In this document: positions 52,770 through 60,677 of the stretch, in pieces | Position numbering within the stretch: the stretch's first letter is position 1 | How the letters are laid out: each line of letters opens with the position of its first letter | Source of the DNA: Bacteroidales bacterium | GTDB lineage: Bacteria > Bacteroidota > Bacteroidia > Bacteroidales > UBA3663 | DNA: 64,000 bases | Assembly (NCBI GenBank): GCA_017618715.1 | Contig: JAFZTS010000012.1 | Coordinates: 1 to 64,000 of the forward strand | Direction: 5' to 3' | The notes under the pieces: model-generated | Databases searched by the model: none | The model's input: only the letters and a program-made list of their open reading frames with translations | What the model was told of the DNA's origin: nothing | Translations under genes and position numbers: made by a program

Positions 52770-54404
52770 TTAAAAGGTTCTATACTCAAACCAATCGATA
52801 TCCACCACACCTTCATTATCCGTATGCTGGCACTGTGCAAAAGCGCCCAACATCACTCCTGTAAATCCGCCAATCACTTCGGTTGACAGATAGCGGAAAT
52901 CCATCTTGGCCAATGTCTCGAAGTCATGCCCGTCAGTCGAAACCTGCAAGAAATAATAATCTTTGTCCGACGAGATTCGCAGATAGGTCTTATTGCCGGC
53001 CAATGTTATCTCTTTCTCGATATGGGACAATTCTCCCAAACGTATATTTGACTTGACATAGAGCTTTCCTTCCCTTCTTTCAATAACTACATCATAATGA
53101 TTCAAGGGAGCGGCATAAGCTGTGATTCCTGCCTGCATTCCTTCTGTCATGTGCTTCGCATCAAACAGGGCCGTAGCCTCGAACCTCAATTCCGTCTGTC
53201 GTCTTGCCACAAAGGTAGGAGACGACGCCGCATCGAGCGTCAGTGTAGAGGGCTTGAGTCGCAGCCACCCCTTGCGCTCGGTCAATGAATAATTGCTAAG
53301 CTGCACATTGCCAATACTGTGCCATCCCATAGGCATGCCTAAAGACTGATAGCTATCAGCTGGTACATCGCGACGCACGTAGTTGAATTCCTCTCGCTCA
53401 GGGTCGTTCGGCATCGGCACTTGCGGCAACGTCTTGCACTTCATATCGATGCTCAACGTGCCATTGCCATTCACTACTGGCCAGGCGTTCTCGTCCCAGC
53501 GGACAGGAGCCAGCATCGTCTCACGTCCCATCACATGCAGCAGGTAACCACTGGTGCGGTAACCCAGACAAATCATCCACCACGAAGAATCAGTAGCCTG
53601 TACCAAATCGGCATGTCCCAAACCCTGAATAGGATTGTCCTGCATCTCCATGCTGAAATGAGAGAGTATCGGGTTGGCTCGGTTAGACTCATAAGGTCCA
53701 AACAATGAACGGCTACGCAGTATGTTTACTTGATGGCCATGTTCCGTACCTCCCTCAGCCAGCAACATGTAGTACCAGCCATCTTTCTTATAGATATGCG
53801 GTCCCTCAGGATATCGGCCACCCAAACCTGTTCCCAAATGGTGAATCTCTCCTATCTGCTTACCGGTCTCTACGTCAATCTCACATATCTTGATATCACC
53901 CTGTTTCCAAAGAAAATAACACTTGTCACCTTCGAAATACAAGGTAGGATCACAACTGCCTATCGCAAAGTCTATGACAATTGGGTCTGACCACTCTCCC
54001 GCAGGATCATCGGTCCATACATAGAAATGCCGACGTGACGGAAAAATGGTTGTGACCATATAGAACCGACCTTCATGATAACGTATGGTTGTAGCATAAA
54101 CACCACCATTGGTCCACCCCAGCTGTGGATTTGCCTGACCATCCAACCCCGACAGGTCCAACTGCGAAGGACGTGTCAGACAATTACCTACCTGTTCCCA
54201 GTTCACAAGATCCTTGCTATGAAAAACCGGCACCCCAGGAAAGTACTGGAACGTCGAGTTAACCAGATAGAAATCATCACCAGCACGGCACACGCTTGGA
54301 TCGGAGTGAAAACCCGGAAGTACAGGATTCTTGAAACCCTGTGCCGTTACTATTTCGCACAAAAAAAGCAAACTCAACAAGAGGTAATAATTCAGATTTT
54401 TCAT
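52770..54404 (-). CDS. Glycoside hydrolase family 43 beta-xylosidase/arabinosidase type
   Basis: A protein of 544 residues with a signal peptide ending near TAQG. The five-bladed propeller has base D35 (GFHSDPSV), the modulating D152 (GSCDPTLYFEGD) and acid E200 (GRYPEGPHIY). A C-terminal beta-sandwich of about 190 residues (SPTFVARRQTELRFEATALF to IDWFEYRTF) is the XynB-type DUF1349-like accessory domain. First gene of a two-gene operon with GH115, which suits xylan with glucuronic acid side chains. Confidence 0.92.
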   Translation of the reverse strand: MKNLNYYLLLSLLFLCEIVTAQGFKNPVLPGFHSDPSVCRAGDDFYLVNSTFQYFPGVPVFHSKDLVNWEQVGNCLTRPSQLDLSGLDGQANPQLGWTNGGVYATTIRYHEGRFYMVTTIFPSRRHFYVWTDDPAGEWSDPIVIDFAIGSCDPTLYFEGDKCYFLWKQGDIKICEIDVETGKQIGEIHHLGTGLGGRYPEGPHIYKKDGWYYMLLAEGGTEHGHQVNILRSRSLFGPYESNRANPILSHFSMEMQDNPIQGLGHADLVQATDSSWWMICLGYRTSGYLLHVMGRETMLAPVRWDENAWPVVNGNGTLSIDMKCKTLPQVPMPNDPEREEFNYVRRDVPADSYQSLGMPMGWHSIGNVQLSNYSLTERKGWLRLKPSTLTLDAASSPTFVARRQTELRFEATALFDAKHMTEGMQAGITAYAAPLNHYDVVIERREGKLYVKSNIRLGELSHIEKEITLAGNKTYLRISSDKDYYFLQVSTDGHDFETLAKMDFRYLSTEVIGGFTGVMLGAFAQCQHTDNEGVVDIDWFEYRTF

Positions 54405-54425
54405 AGTCTATTGTATTTTCGAATG

Positions 54426-54457
54426 CAAAGATATTGATAAAAATCCAAACTACCAAA
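54426..54457 (-). promoter_or_regulatory. Promoter of the GH43-GH115 operon
   Basis: Minus-strand TATCTTTG (54426-54433) with TTTG 20 bp upstream (54454-54457). Confidence 0.65.
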
Positions 54458-54530
54458 TAATTGGATATTATTTTATAAAAGAACGCCCCCTTATCCCGTA
54501 AGAGGATGCTCATCAAATAGGTTCGCATAC

Positions 54531-54570
54531 AAAAAAAGCACTTGGGAAAGCGTTCGAACTCCCCAAGTGC
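54531..54570 (-). terminator. Rho-independent terminator of the DUF2795 gene
   Basis: Stem GCACTTGGG/CCCAAGTGC with a 12-nt loop, followed on the minus strand by T7. Confidence 0.8.
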
Positions 54571-54602
54571 ATTTTATACATTTAAAGTATAATATGAATC
54601 TC

Positions 54603-54824
54603 TTAATACTCCTCTTCGTTGAAGAAAAAGTCGTCCTTCTGCGGATAATCGGGCCAAAGATCCTCGATGGATTCATAAATGTCGCCTTCGTCCTCCATTT
54701 CCTGAAGGTTCTCAATCACTTCAAGAGGAGCGCCAGAACGATTGGCATAGTCAAGCAATTCCTCACGGGTGGCAGGCCACGGTGCATCTTCAAGTTTAGA
54801 GGCCAGTTCAAGTGTCCAATACAT
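54603..54824 (-). CDS. DUF2795 small acidic protein
   Basis: A protein of 73 residues, strongly acidic: MYWTLELASKLEDAPWPATR, LLDYANRSGAPLEVIENLQE and SIEDLWPDYPQKDDFFFNEE. This matches the Bacteroidetes form of DUF2795, unknown in function. No signal, so cytoplasmic. Single gene with its own terminator; a weak promoter (TATCTTCG at 54905-54912, TTTG 22 bp upstream) lies 80 bp before it. Confidence 0.85.
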   Translation of the reverse strand: MYWTLELASKLEDAPWPATREELLDYANRSGAPLEVIENLQEMEDEGDIYESIEDLWPDYPQKDDFFFNEEEY

Positions 54825-54965
54825 ACGTTTCTAAATTATTTAAATTGTTAGTTTTTAGACTTTTTACTCAAGCGAAAGAACATATTTTCCGCTGAATTTG
54901 CGCGCGAAGATAGTGGTTTTATCAATATGTTGTTCAAAATGGGGCAAAGATTTAGGGAAATTTAA

Positions 54966-55691
54966 CTAAAAAGCCACCACGTAATGCTGCTTGAAGAAAC
55001 GAGGTTTGAGGATAGCCAGCCCATAATCATAAAGATCCATGGTAATCGACACGTCATCGCGGTCACACATCTGGTCCCAGAAAAGTTCATTGATGTGCCC
55101 TGGATGGATGCCGCGAACAAAGATTACCGTATCCTCCTTCGAATGAGCCATCACCCACTCCACCAACTGTTGCGCATATACACCCGAAGGCTTGAAGCCC
55201 TTACGTCCGACCTCCTCCTGGTCTTCGTACGGATTGACATTGACGACGATGAAGTCGAAGGGAGCACTTTCGTCAAACTGTTCAAATTGCTCGACAAACG
55301 TAATCTGCGGCATACGCTGTGACACCCAGGATAGATTGACTTCGGCACGTGTCTTCGTCTCAGGTGTGGACAAAGAAACCACCTTCAGGCGACTGTCGGT
55401 CATGATCAAAGGGAGCAGGGTATATCCGCCATCGCAAGTGATTTCAGCAGCATTGCGGCAATGAAAACGATTGGCCAGACGCAGCAAGAGGCAGGCCACC
55501 TTGAATGGGATAGGAGCCTGCTTGCCGTATGTACCCTGCATACGCCGATAGGCATAATAGGGAAGTTTCTCTTCGATAACTTCGGTGATGATGGCGTATG
55601 CGAAAGGAGAATGCACGCCGAAGCCCTTGCGGTGCTTCAGCTTGCGCACTCCTTTTGACAAATATTCCTTTATTTTTTTCTTGGCACCCAT
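54966..55691 (-). CDS. Class I methyltransferase-like protein
   Basis: A protein of 241 residues from the ATG at 55691; the TTG 3 codons earlier is less likely. A basic N-terminus (KKKIKEYLSKGVRKLKHRKG) comes before FGVHSPFAYAIITEVIE, a start seen in Bacteroidetes proteins annotated as SAM-dependent methyltransferases. AAEITCDGGYTLLPLI sits where the SAM loop (motif I) is expected, but the Gly pattern (GxGxG) is degenerate, so activity is not assured. It starts 28 bp after the M20 gene stop on the same strand. Confidence 0.6.
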   Translation of the reverse strand: MGAKKKIKEYLSKGVRKLKHRKGFGVHSPFAYAIITEVIEEKLPYYAYRRMQGTYGKQAPIPFKVACLLLRLANRFHCRNAAEITCDGGYTLLPLIMTDSRLKVVSLSTPETKTRAEVNLSWVSQRMPQITFVEQFEQFDESAPFDFIVVNVNPYEDQEEVGRKGFKPSGVYAQQLVEWVMAHSKEDTVIFVRGIHPGHINELFWDQMCDRDDVSITMDLYDYGLAILKPRFFKQHYVVAF

Positions 55692-55719
55692 GCGGATCAA
55701 TTAACTAACAATTAATAAA

Positions 55720-56856
55720 TTAAAATTGGGTGAGGATCTTGTAATATAACTGGAGGGCTTCGCGAATCTCATCCGTTCGGATATACTCATCAGCCGTATG
55801 GCTGCGCGAAGATTGTCCAGGTCCCATCTTCAGGCTGGGGAACCGCATCAACGCCTGGTCGCTGAGGGTTGGCGAGCCGAAAGGTTGTCGGCCCAAGGCC
55901 AGAATACACTTCAGAAGGGGATGATCGGCCGGTATGCCCGAAGGTTGCAGGCGCGTACTGCGGGGAATAAGCTCCACAGCCGGCTTTTCAGAGGCAAGCG
56001 GAGACTTCACCTTGCTGACCTCACGACGAAGAATCTCGACCACCTCGTCATTGCTATAGGCATCGGTGGTGCGACAATCGACCACAAAGCTGCAGGTGTC
56101 GGGCACGACATTATGCGCTGTGCCGGCCTGAATGCCCGTCACCGTCACCTTGACAGGCCCAAGCATCGCAGATTCTCGTTCGAAGTGGAAGTTACGCAGA
56201 CGATCAATAGCCTCCAGCGCCAAATAAAGCGCATTCACGCCTTCAATCCGTGCAGCATGACCTGACTTGCCATGAGCGATACCATCAATGACTACGAGAC
56301 CCTTCTCGGCTATAGCCGGCTGCATTCCTGTAGGTTCACCGACAAGGCCCACATCAATCTTCGGCAAATGCGGAAGGACACTCTCGATGCCGTTCTTTCC
56401 ACCCACCTCCTCTTCGGCTGAAGCCAGGAAGACAAGGTTGTAATTGCGATTCCCGCTCTGCTCCTCGCCTGTCAGCATGAGGAAGACATGTAGCAACGTA
56501 ACCAACGATGCCCCATCGTCGTTTGCTCCCAGTCCATAGATGCGTTCTTCAACGCTGCCATCGGGCAATACAACCTCCTCACGACTGGCACGGAACGGAT
56601 CACGATGCCATGTCGATACAGGTTTGACCGTGTCAACATGTGCATTAAGAAGCAGTGTCGGACGAGCGGAATCATAACATGGGTCAAGAAGCCAAAGGTT
56701 ATTTCCCGAGCGATGCACCTCCCTTCCTGTACTCTCCATATATTCCTGAAGCATATCCGACACAGCCTTCTCTTCACGACTCACAGAAGGAATCGCGATC
56801 ATCTTTTCAAGTAAGCTGATGGACCGAAGAAACGCTGTTTGGAGATCCAAGGACAT
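55720..56856 (-). CDS. M20-family deacetylase/peptidase (ArgE/DapE type)
   Basis: A protein of 378 residues. Metal ligands and catalytic residues are in LLLNAHVDTVKP, GLGANDDGAS and the EEEVGGKNG loop (catalytic Glu and ligand), with HTAD near the end (SSRSHTADEYI). A dimerisation lid fills about 180-290. In Bacteroidetes such proteins act on N-acetyl- or N-succinyl-ornithine, so an arginine role is possible, but no arginine genes are nearby. A 7-bp repeat run lies just upstream of the start. Confidence 0.85.
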   Translation of the reverse strand: MSLDLQTAFLRSISLLEKMIAIPSVSREEKAVSDMLQEYMESTGREVHRSGNNLWLLDPCYDSARPTLLLNAHVDTVKPVSTWHRDPFRASREEVVLPDGSVEERIYGLGANDDGASLVTLLHVFLMLTGEEQSGNRNYNLVFLASAEEEVGGKNGIESVLPHLPKIDVGLVGEPTGMQPAIAEKGLVVIDGIAHGKSGHAARIEGVNALYLALEAIDRLRNFHFERESAMLGPVKVTVTGIQAGTAHNVVPDTCSFVVDCRTTDAYSNDEVVEILRREVSKVKSPLASEKPAVELIPRSTRLQPSGIPADHPLLKCILALGRQPFGSPTLSDQALMRFPSLKMGPGQSSRSHTADEYIRTDEIREALQLYYKILTQF

Positions 56857-56860
56857 ATAG

Positions 56861-56888
56861 CAATTAACAATTAAGATTGATTAATTGA
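56861..56888 (-). repeat. 7-bp repeat spacer before the M20 gene
   Basis: Units CAATTAA, CAATTAA, GATTGAT, TAATTGA, 4 bp upstream of the start codon. Confidence 0.65.
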
Positions 56889-56960
56889 TGAGTACAGATT
56901 AGAAATGCGGCGCAAAGATAATGATTTTTATTAAACGAAGATAATCTTTCATCCAAAAAT

Positions 56961-56991
56961 TTTGAAAAAATCGCAAAAATCCCTATATTTG
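56961..56991 (+). promoter_or_regulatory. Promoter of prfB
   Basis: TTTG (56961-56964), 19 bp, TATATTTG (56984-56991), 45 bp before the ATG. Confidence 0.65.
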
Positions 56992-57036
56992 CGCCACATT
57001 TTTTGAAATATTATACCAGCAGATGCTTATTTTGCT

Positions 57037-58146
57037 ATGATTACGATAGAACAACTGAAGGCCGCACAGGACCGTTTGACCGACCTGCACCGCTATCTCA
57101 ACATCGAAGACAAGAAGATCCAACTCGAAGAGGAGGAGCTTCGCACCCAGGTGCCCGGATTCTGGGACAACCAGAAGGAAGCCGAGAAACAGATGAAGGT
57201 GGTCAAGGGCATCCGTTCGTGGATCGAGGCCTATAACAATGTGAAGGCGAATGTCGATGAACTCGCTACAGCCTTCGAATTCTACAAGGAGGAACTGGTG
57301 AGCGAAGAAGAAGTTGACGAGCAGTACAAGAAGACGATGGACCTCTTTGAGGACGTAGAGCTGAAAAACATGCTTCAGGGTGAAGAAGACCACATGAACT
57401 GCATCCTCAAGATCAATGCAGGCGCAGGTGGCACCGAGGCACAGGATTGGGCCGAGCAATTGCAGCGACTCTACATGCGCTATGCCGAAGACCATGGTTA
57501 CAAAGCCACAGTCCAGGACCTCGTGGAAGGTGACGATGCCGGCATCAAGTCGGTGACCATAGAAATCGATGGCGACTACGCGTTCGGTTACCTGAAATCC
57601 GAGAATGGCGTGCATCGCCTGGTACGTGTGAGTCCCTATAACGCACAGGGCAAGCGCATGACATCGTTTGCTTCGGTCTTCGCTTTCCCGATGATTGACG
57701 ACACCATCGACATCAAGATCGATCCCGGCAAGCTGACGTGGGACACCTTCCGTTCGGGTGGCGCCGGTGGTCAGAATGTCAACAAGGTGGAGTCGGGTGT
57801 GCGTGCCCGCTATATGTACACCGATCCCTATACCGGCGAAGAGAAGGAACTCCTGCAGGCCTGCACCGTGACGCGCGACCAACCCAAGAACCGTGAGATG
57901 GCACTCGAACTCCTCAAGTCGCAGATCTACAACATTGAACTGGAGCACAAGCGCGAGAAGCAAGCTTCAATCGAAGCTGGCAAGAAGAAGATCGAATGGG
58001 GATCGCAGATTCGTTCGTACGTCTTCGACGACCGTCGTGTCAAGGACCATCGTACCGGCTATCAGACATCGGACGTCAATGCCGTCATGGATGGCAAGAT
58101 CGACGGTTTCATCAAGGCCTATCTGATGGAATTCGGTGGTCAATAG
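57037..58146 (+). CDS. prfB: Peptide chain release factor 2
   Basis: A protein of 369 residues in one frame. The GGQ motif is in FRSGGAGGQNVNKVESGVRA. The stop-codon recognition region reads GVHRLVRVSPYNAQGKRMTS, with SPY in place of the E. coli SPF. The usual programmed frameshift site is absent: the sequence matching E. coli LRGYL-(TGA)-D is LHRYLN, read CTC AAC in a single frame. Terminates translation at UGA and UAA. Convergent with the Sel1 gene. Confidence 0.95.
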   Translation: MITIEQLKAAQDRLTDLHRYLNIEDKKIQLEEEELRTQVPGFWDNQKEAEKQMKVVKGIRSWIEAYNNVKANVDELATAFEFYKEELVSEEEVDEQYKKTMDLFEDVELKNMLQGEEDHMNCILKINAGAGGTEAQDWAEQLQRLYMRYAEDHGYKATVQDLVEGDDAGIKSVTIEIDGDYAFGYLKSENGVHRLVRVSPYNAQGKRMTSFASVFAFPMIDDTIDIKIDPGKLTWDTFRSGGAGGQNVNKVESGVRARYMYTDPYTGEEKELLQACTVTRDQPKNREMALELLKSQIYNIELEHKREKQASIEAGKKKIEWGSQIRSYVFDDRRVKDHRTGYQTSDVNAVMDGKIDGFIKAYLMEFGGQ

Positions 58147-58149
58147 TTA

Positions 58150-58198
58150 TCCATATCCATAACCTATAACCCATAACCAATAACCGATAACCATTAAC
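58150..58198 (+). repeat. 7-bp tandem repeat after prfB
   Basis: About seven units of CCATAAC type (CCATAAC, CTATAAC, CAATAAC, CGATAAC, CATTAAC). Same class as the spacer at 20508, but here downstream of a gene. Confidence 0.85.
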
Positions 58199-58249
58199 CA
58201 ATGAAAACGTGCCAAAGCCATCATTCAGACTTTGGCACGTTTTCATTGG
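58198..58249. terminator. Bidirectional terminator sharing codons with the Sel1 gene
   Basis: Perfect 20-bp stem (58198-58217 and 58230-58249) with a 12-nt loop. The second arm is the last codons of the minus-strand Sel1 gene, whose stop (58221-58223) lies in the loop. Confidence 0.75.
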
Positions 58250-59486
58250 CTTTGTCGAACCTTTTCCTCCAATATCGGGACTTTTCCTTATCGATCTCCA
58301 CACCATTTCCTTCTTCATAGATCTCCTCCAAGAAAGCCATCGACCTTGTGTCTCCATGCTCCGCCGCCTTGCGGAAATACTTTATGGCCTTCTCGTAGTC
58401 CTGCTTTACCCCCAAACCCTTGTAATAGCATAATCCAAGCTGGGCTATCGCTTCGACTTCGCCTTTCTCAGCTGTCTTGACATACCATTCCACGGCTTTC
58501 TTGTAGTCCTTGTCAACGCCTTCGCCATTGAAGTATAAATGGCCGAGATTGAGCTGCGAACGCACATATCCCTGCGCTGCGGCCTTGGTGTACAACTCGA
58601 AAGCCTTCTTAGGGTCATAAGGAACACCATCGCCATAATAATAACAATTTCCGTAGTTGTTTTGTGCCGCGGCATTGCCCTGCTCAGCAGCCAATCCATA
58701 CCATTCGGCAGCCTTACTATAACTTTGGAAGATGCCCTTACCCGTGTAATAGCAGTCGCCCAGATTGTTCTGTGCTGTAGCATGTCCCTGTATGGCTGCC
58801 CTGGCAAACCATCCTACGGCCTCCACATAGTTAATATCTACCCCTTCGCCGAAGTAATAGCAGTTGCCCAGATAAGCTTGTGCGACGGCATTGCCCTGCT
58901 CAGCCGCCTTGGTGAACCACTCCACAGCCTTCTTGTAGTCCTGTTCCACACCTTCGCCACGATAGTAGCATTCGCCCAGATTCTTCTGAGCCTGGACATG
59001 GCCCTGTTCTGCGGCCTTGGTATAATATTCCACAGCTTTCTTGAGGTTCCGAGGTACACCATCTCCATTGTAATAGCAATTGCCCAAAGTGTTGATCGCA
59101 TTTACCTGGCCAAAACCGGCAGCCTTGGTAAACCATTTCACCGCCTTCTCGCAATCACGAGCAACACCCCTGCCTTCAAGATAACAAAGGCCCAGGTTGT
59201 TCTGGGCAATTGGATGTTCCTGAACAGCGGCCTTGGTGTACCACTCCACGGCAAATTTATAATCCTGCTCCACACCCAAGCCATCATCATAGCAAAAGCC
59301 CAAGTAATGCTGGGCATCGGCATGTCCTTGCTCCGCAGCCTTGTGGAACCACTTTACGGCCTCTGCGTTATCCTCGGGCACACCGTCCCCATCGAAGTAT
59401 TGAATGCCACGTTCAAACTGCTGCTGTGCCGAAGAAGGAACAACATCACGAGTATCCTCGGGAAGAGGGTTCGAAGAAGATGACAT
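58221..59486 (-). CDS. Sel1-repeat protein
   Basis: A protein of 421 residues with no signal peptide. After about 20 residues it is built of 36-residue Sel1-like units (for example AVKWFHKAAEQGHADAQHYL then GFCYDDGLGVEQDYK), about 10-11 copies to near the end, a TPR-like solenoid that usually mediates protein contacts. It starts 25 bp after the decarboxylase beta subunit and is probably co-transcribed with it. Confidence 0.9.
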   Translation of the reverse strand: MSSSSNPLPEDTRDVVPSSAQQQFERGIQYFDGDGVPEDNAEAVKWFHKAAEQGHADAQHYLGFCYDDGLGVEQDYKFAVEWYTKAAVQEHPIAQNNLGLCYLEGRGVARDCEKAVKWFTKAAGFGQVNAINTLGNCYYNGDGVPRNLKKAVEYYTKAAEQGHVQAQKNLGECYYRGEGVEQDYKKAVEWFTKAAEQGNAVAQAYLGNCYYFGEGVDINYVEAVGWFARAAIQGHATAQNNLGDCYYTGKGIFQSYSKAAEWYGLAAEQGNAAAQNNYGNCYYYGDGVPYDPKKAFELYTKAAAQGYVRSQLNLGHLYFNGEGVDKDYKKAVEWYVKTAEKGEVEAIAQLGLCYYKGLGVKQDYEKAIKYFRKAAEHGDTRSMAFLEEIYEEGNGVEIDKEKSRYWRKRFDKANENVPKSE

Positions 59487-59511
59487 GGGAAACTACAGAA
59501 TTACGAAGACG

Positions 59512-60669
59512 TTAGCCGAGGAAGCCGAGAAGCACGCCTGCTGCCACCGCCGAACCGATCACACCGGCCACATTGGGACCCATGGCGTGCATAAGCAGAT
59601 AGTTGGTGGGATCGTACTTGAGTCCCACCTCCTGGCTGATACGGGCCGAATCGGGCACAGCCGATACTCCGGCATTGCCGATGAGCGGGTTGATCTTCTT
59701 GCCTTCGGGCAGGAACAGATTGAAGAACTTGACGAAGAGCACACCCGAAGCCGTGGCAACGAGGAAGGAGAGCGCACCGATACCGAAGATTTCGAGCGAC
59801 TCGGCTTTGAGGAAGGTTGATGCCTGGGTCGAACAACCCACGGTGAAACCAAGCAGGATGGTAACAATATCAATGAGCGGGCCCTTGGCAGTATCGGCCA
59901 AACGACGGGTCACGCCTGACTCCTTCAGCAGATTGCCGAAGAAAAGCATACCGAGCAGCGGGAGACCCGAAGGAATGATCCACGTGGTGAGGAGCAGACC
60001 CAATATCGGGAAGATGATCTTCTGACGCTGGCTCACCGAACCGGGCGCCTTCATGCGAATGCGACGTTCCTTGTCGGTGGTGAGCAGTTTCATCACAGGC
60101 GGCTGGAACACGGGTATCAGCGCCATGTAGGAATAGGCGGCCACGGCAATGGCACCCATCAAGTCGGGAGCGAGTTTGCTCGAAAGAAAGATGGCCGTAG
60201 GTCCGTCAGCTCCACCGATGATGCCGATAGCACCGGCCTCTTGAGGCGAAAAGTCGAGAGCCAGCGAGAGCATGTAGGCACCGAAGATGCCAAACTGTGC
60301 CGCAGCACCCACCAGTACCATCTTCGGATTGGCGATCAGTGCCGAGAAGTCGGTCATCGCACCAATGCCCAAAAAGATGAGCGGTGGATACCAGCCTTGC
60401 TTTACGCCACTATAGAGTATATTGAGCACCGACCCTTCCTCATAAATACCGATACGCAAACCAGCATCAAGAGGGAAGGGAATGTTACCAACCAGAATGC
60501 CGAAGCCAATGGGAACAAGGAGCATGGGCTCGAAATGCCGGGCTATGGCAAGATAGATGAAAAGGCAGCCGACAATGGTCATCACCACATTGCCGACCTC
60601 CACATTGCCAAAACCTGTGTATTCCCAAAGAACCTGCAGATTCTCTATAAAGAAGTCCAACTTATTCAT
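59512..60669 (-). CDS. Sodium-translocating decarboxylase beta subunit
   Basis: A protein of 385 residues with about nine to ten membrane helices. LLVPIGFGILVGNIPFPLDA, PPLIFLGIGAMTDFSALIAN, AGAIGIIGGADGPTAIFLSS and NPLIGNAGVSAVPDSARISQ are signatures of OadB/MmdB/GcdB. The family couples oxaloacetate, methylmalonyl-CoA or glutaconyl-CoA decarboxylation to sodium export. No alpha or biotin subunits lie in this window, so the partner is unknown; it may be elsewhere. Confidence 0.9.
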   Translation of the reverse strand: MNKLDFFIENLQVLWEYTGFGNVEVGNVVMTIVGCLFIYLAIARHFEPMLLVPIGFGILVGNIPFPLDAGLRIGIYEEGSVLNILYSGVKQGWYPPLIFLGIGAMTDFSALIANPKMVLVGAAAQFGIFGAYMLSLALDFSPQEAGAIGIIGGADGPTAIFLSSKLAPDLMGAIAVAAYSYMALIPVFQPPVMKLLTTDKERRIRMKAPGSVSQRQKIIFPILGLLLTTWIIPSGLPLLGMLFFGNLLKESGVTRRLADTAKGPLIDIVTILLGFTVGCSTQASTFLKAESLEIFGIGALSFLVATASGVLFVKFFNLFLPEGKKINPLIGNAGVSAVPDSARISQEVGLKYDPTNYLLMHAMGPNVAGVIGSAVAAGVLLGFLG

Positions 60670-60677
60670 TCGACTAT

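Noticed and set aside
57003..57236. Programmed frameshift reading at the start of prfB
   Set aside because: The other frame has no RF2-like sequence, and the ATG at 57037 gives the full N-terminus in one frame.
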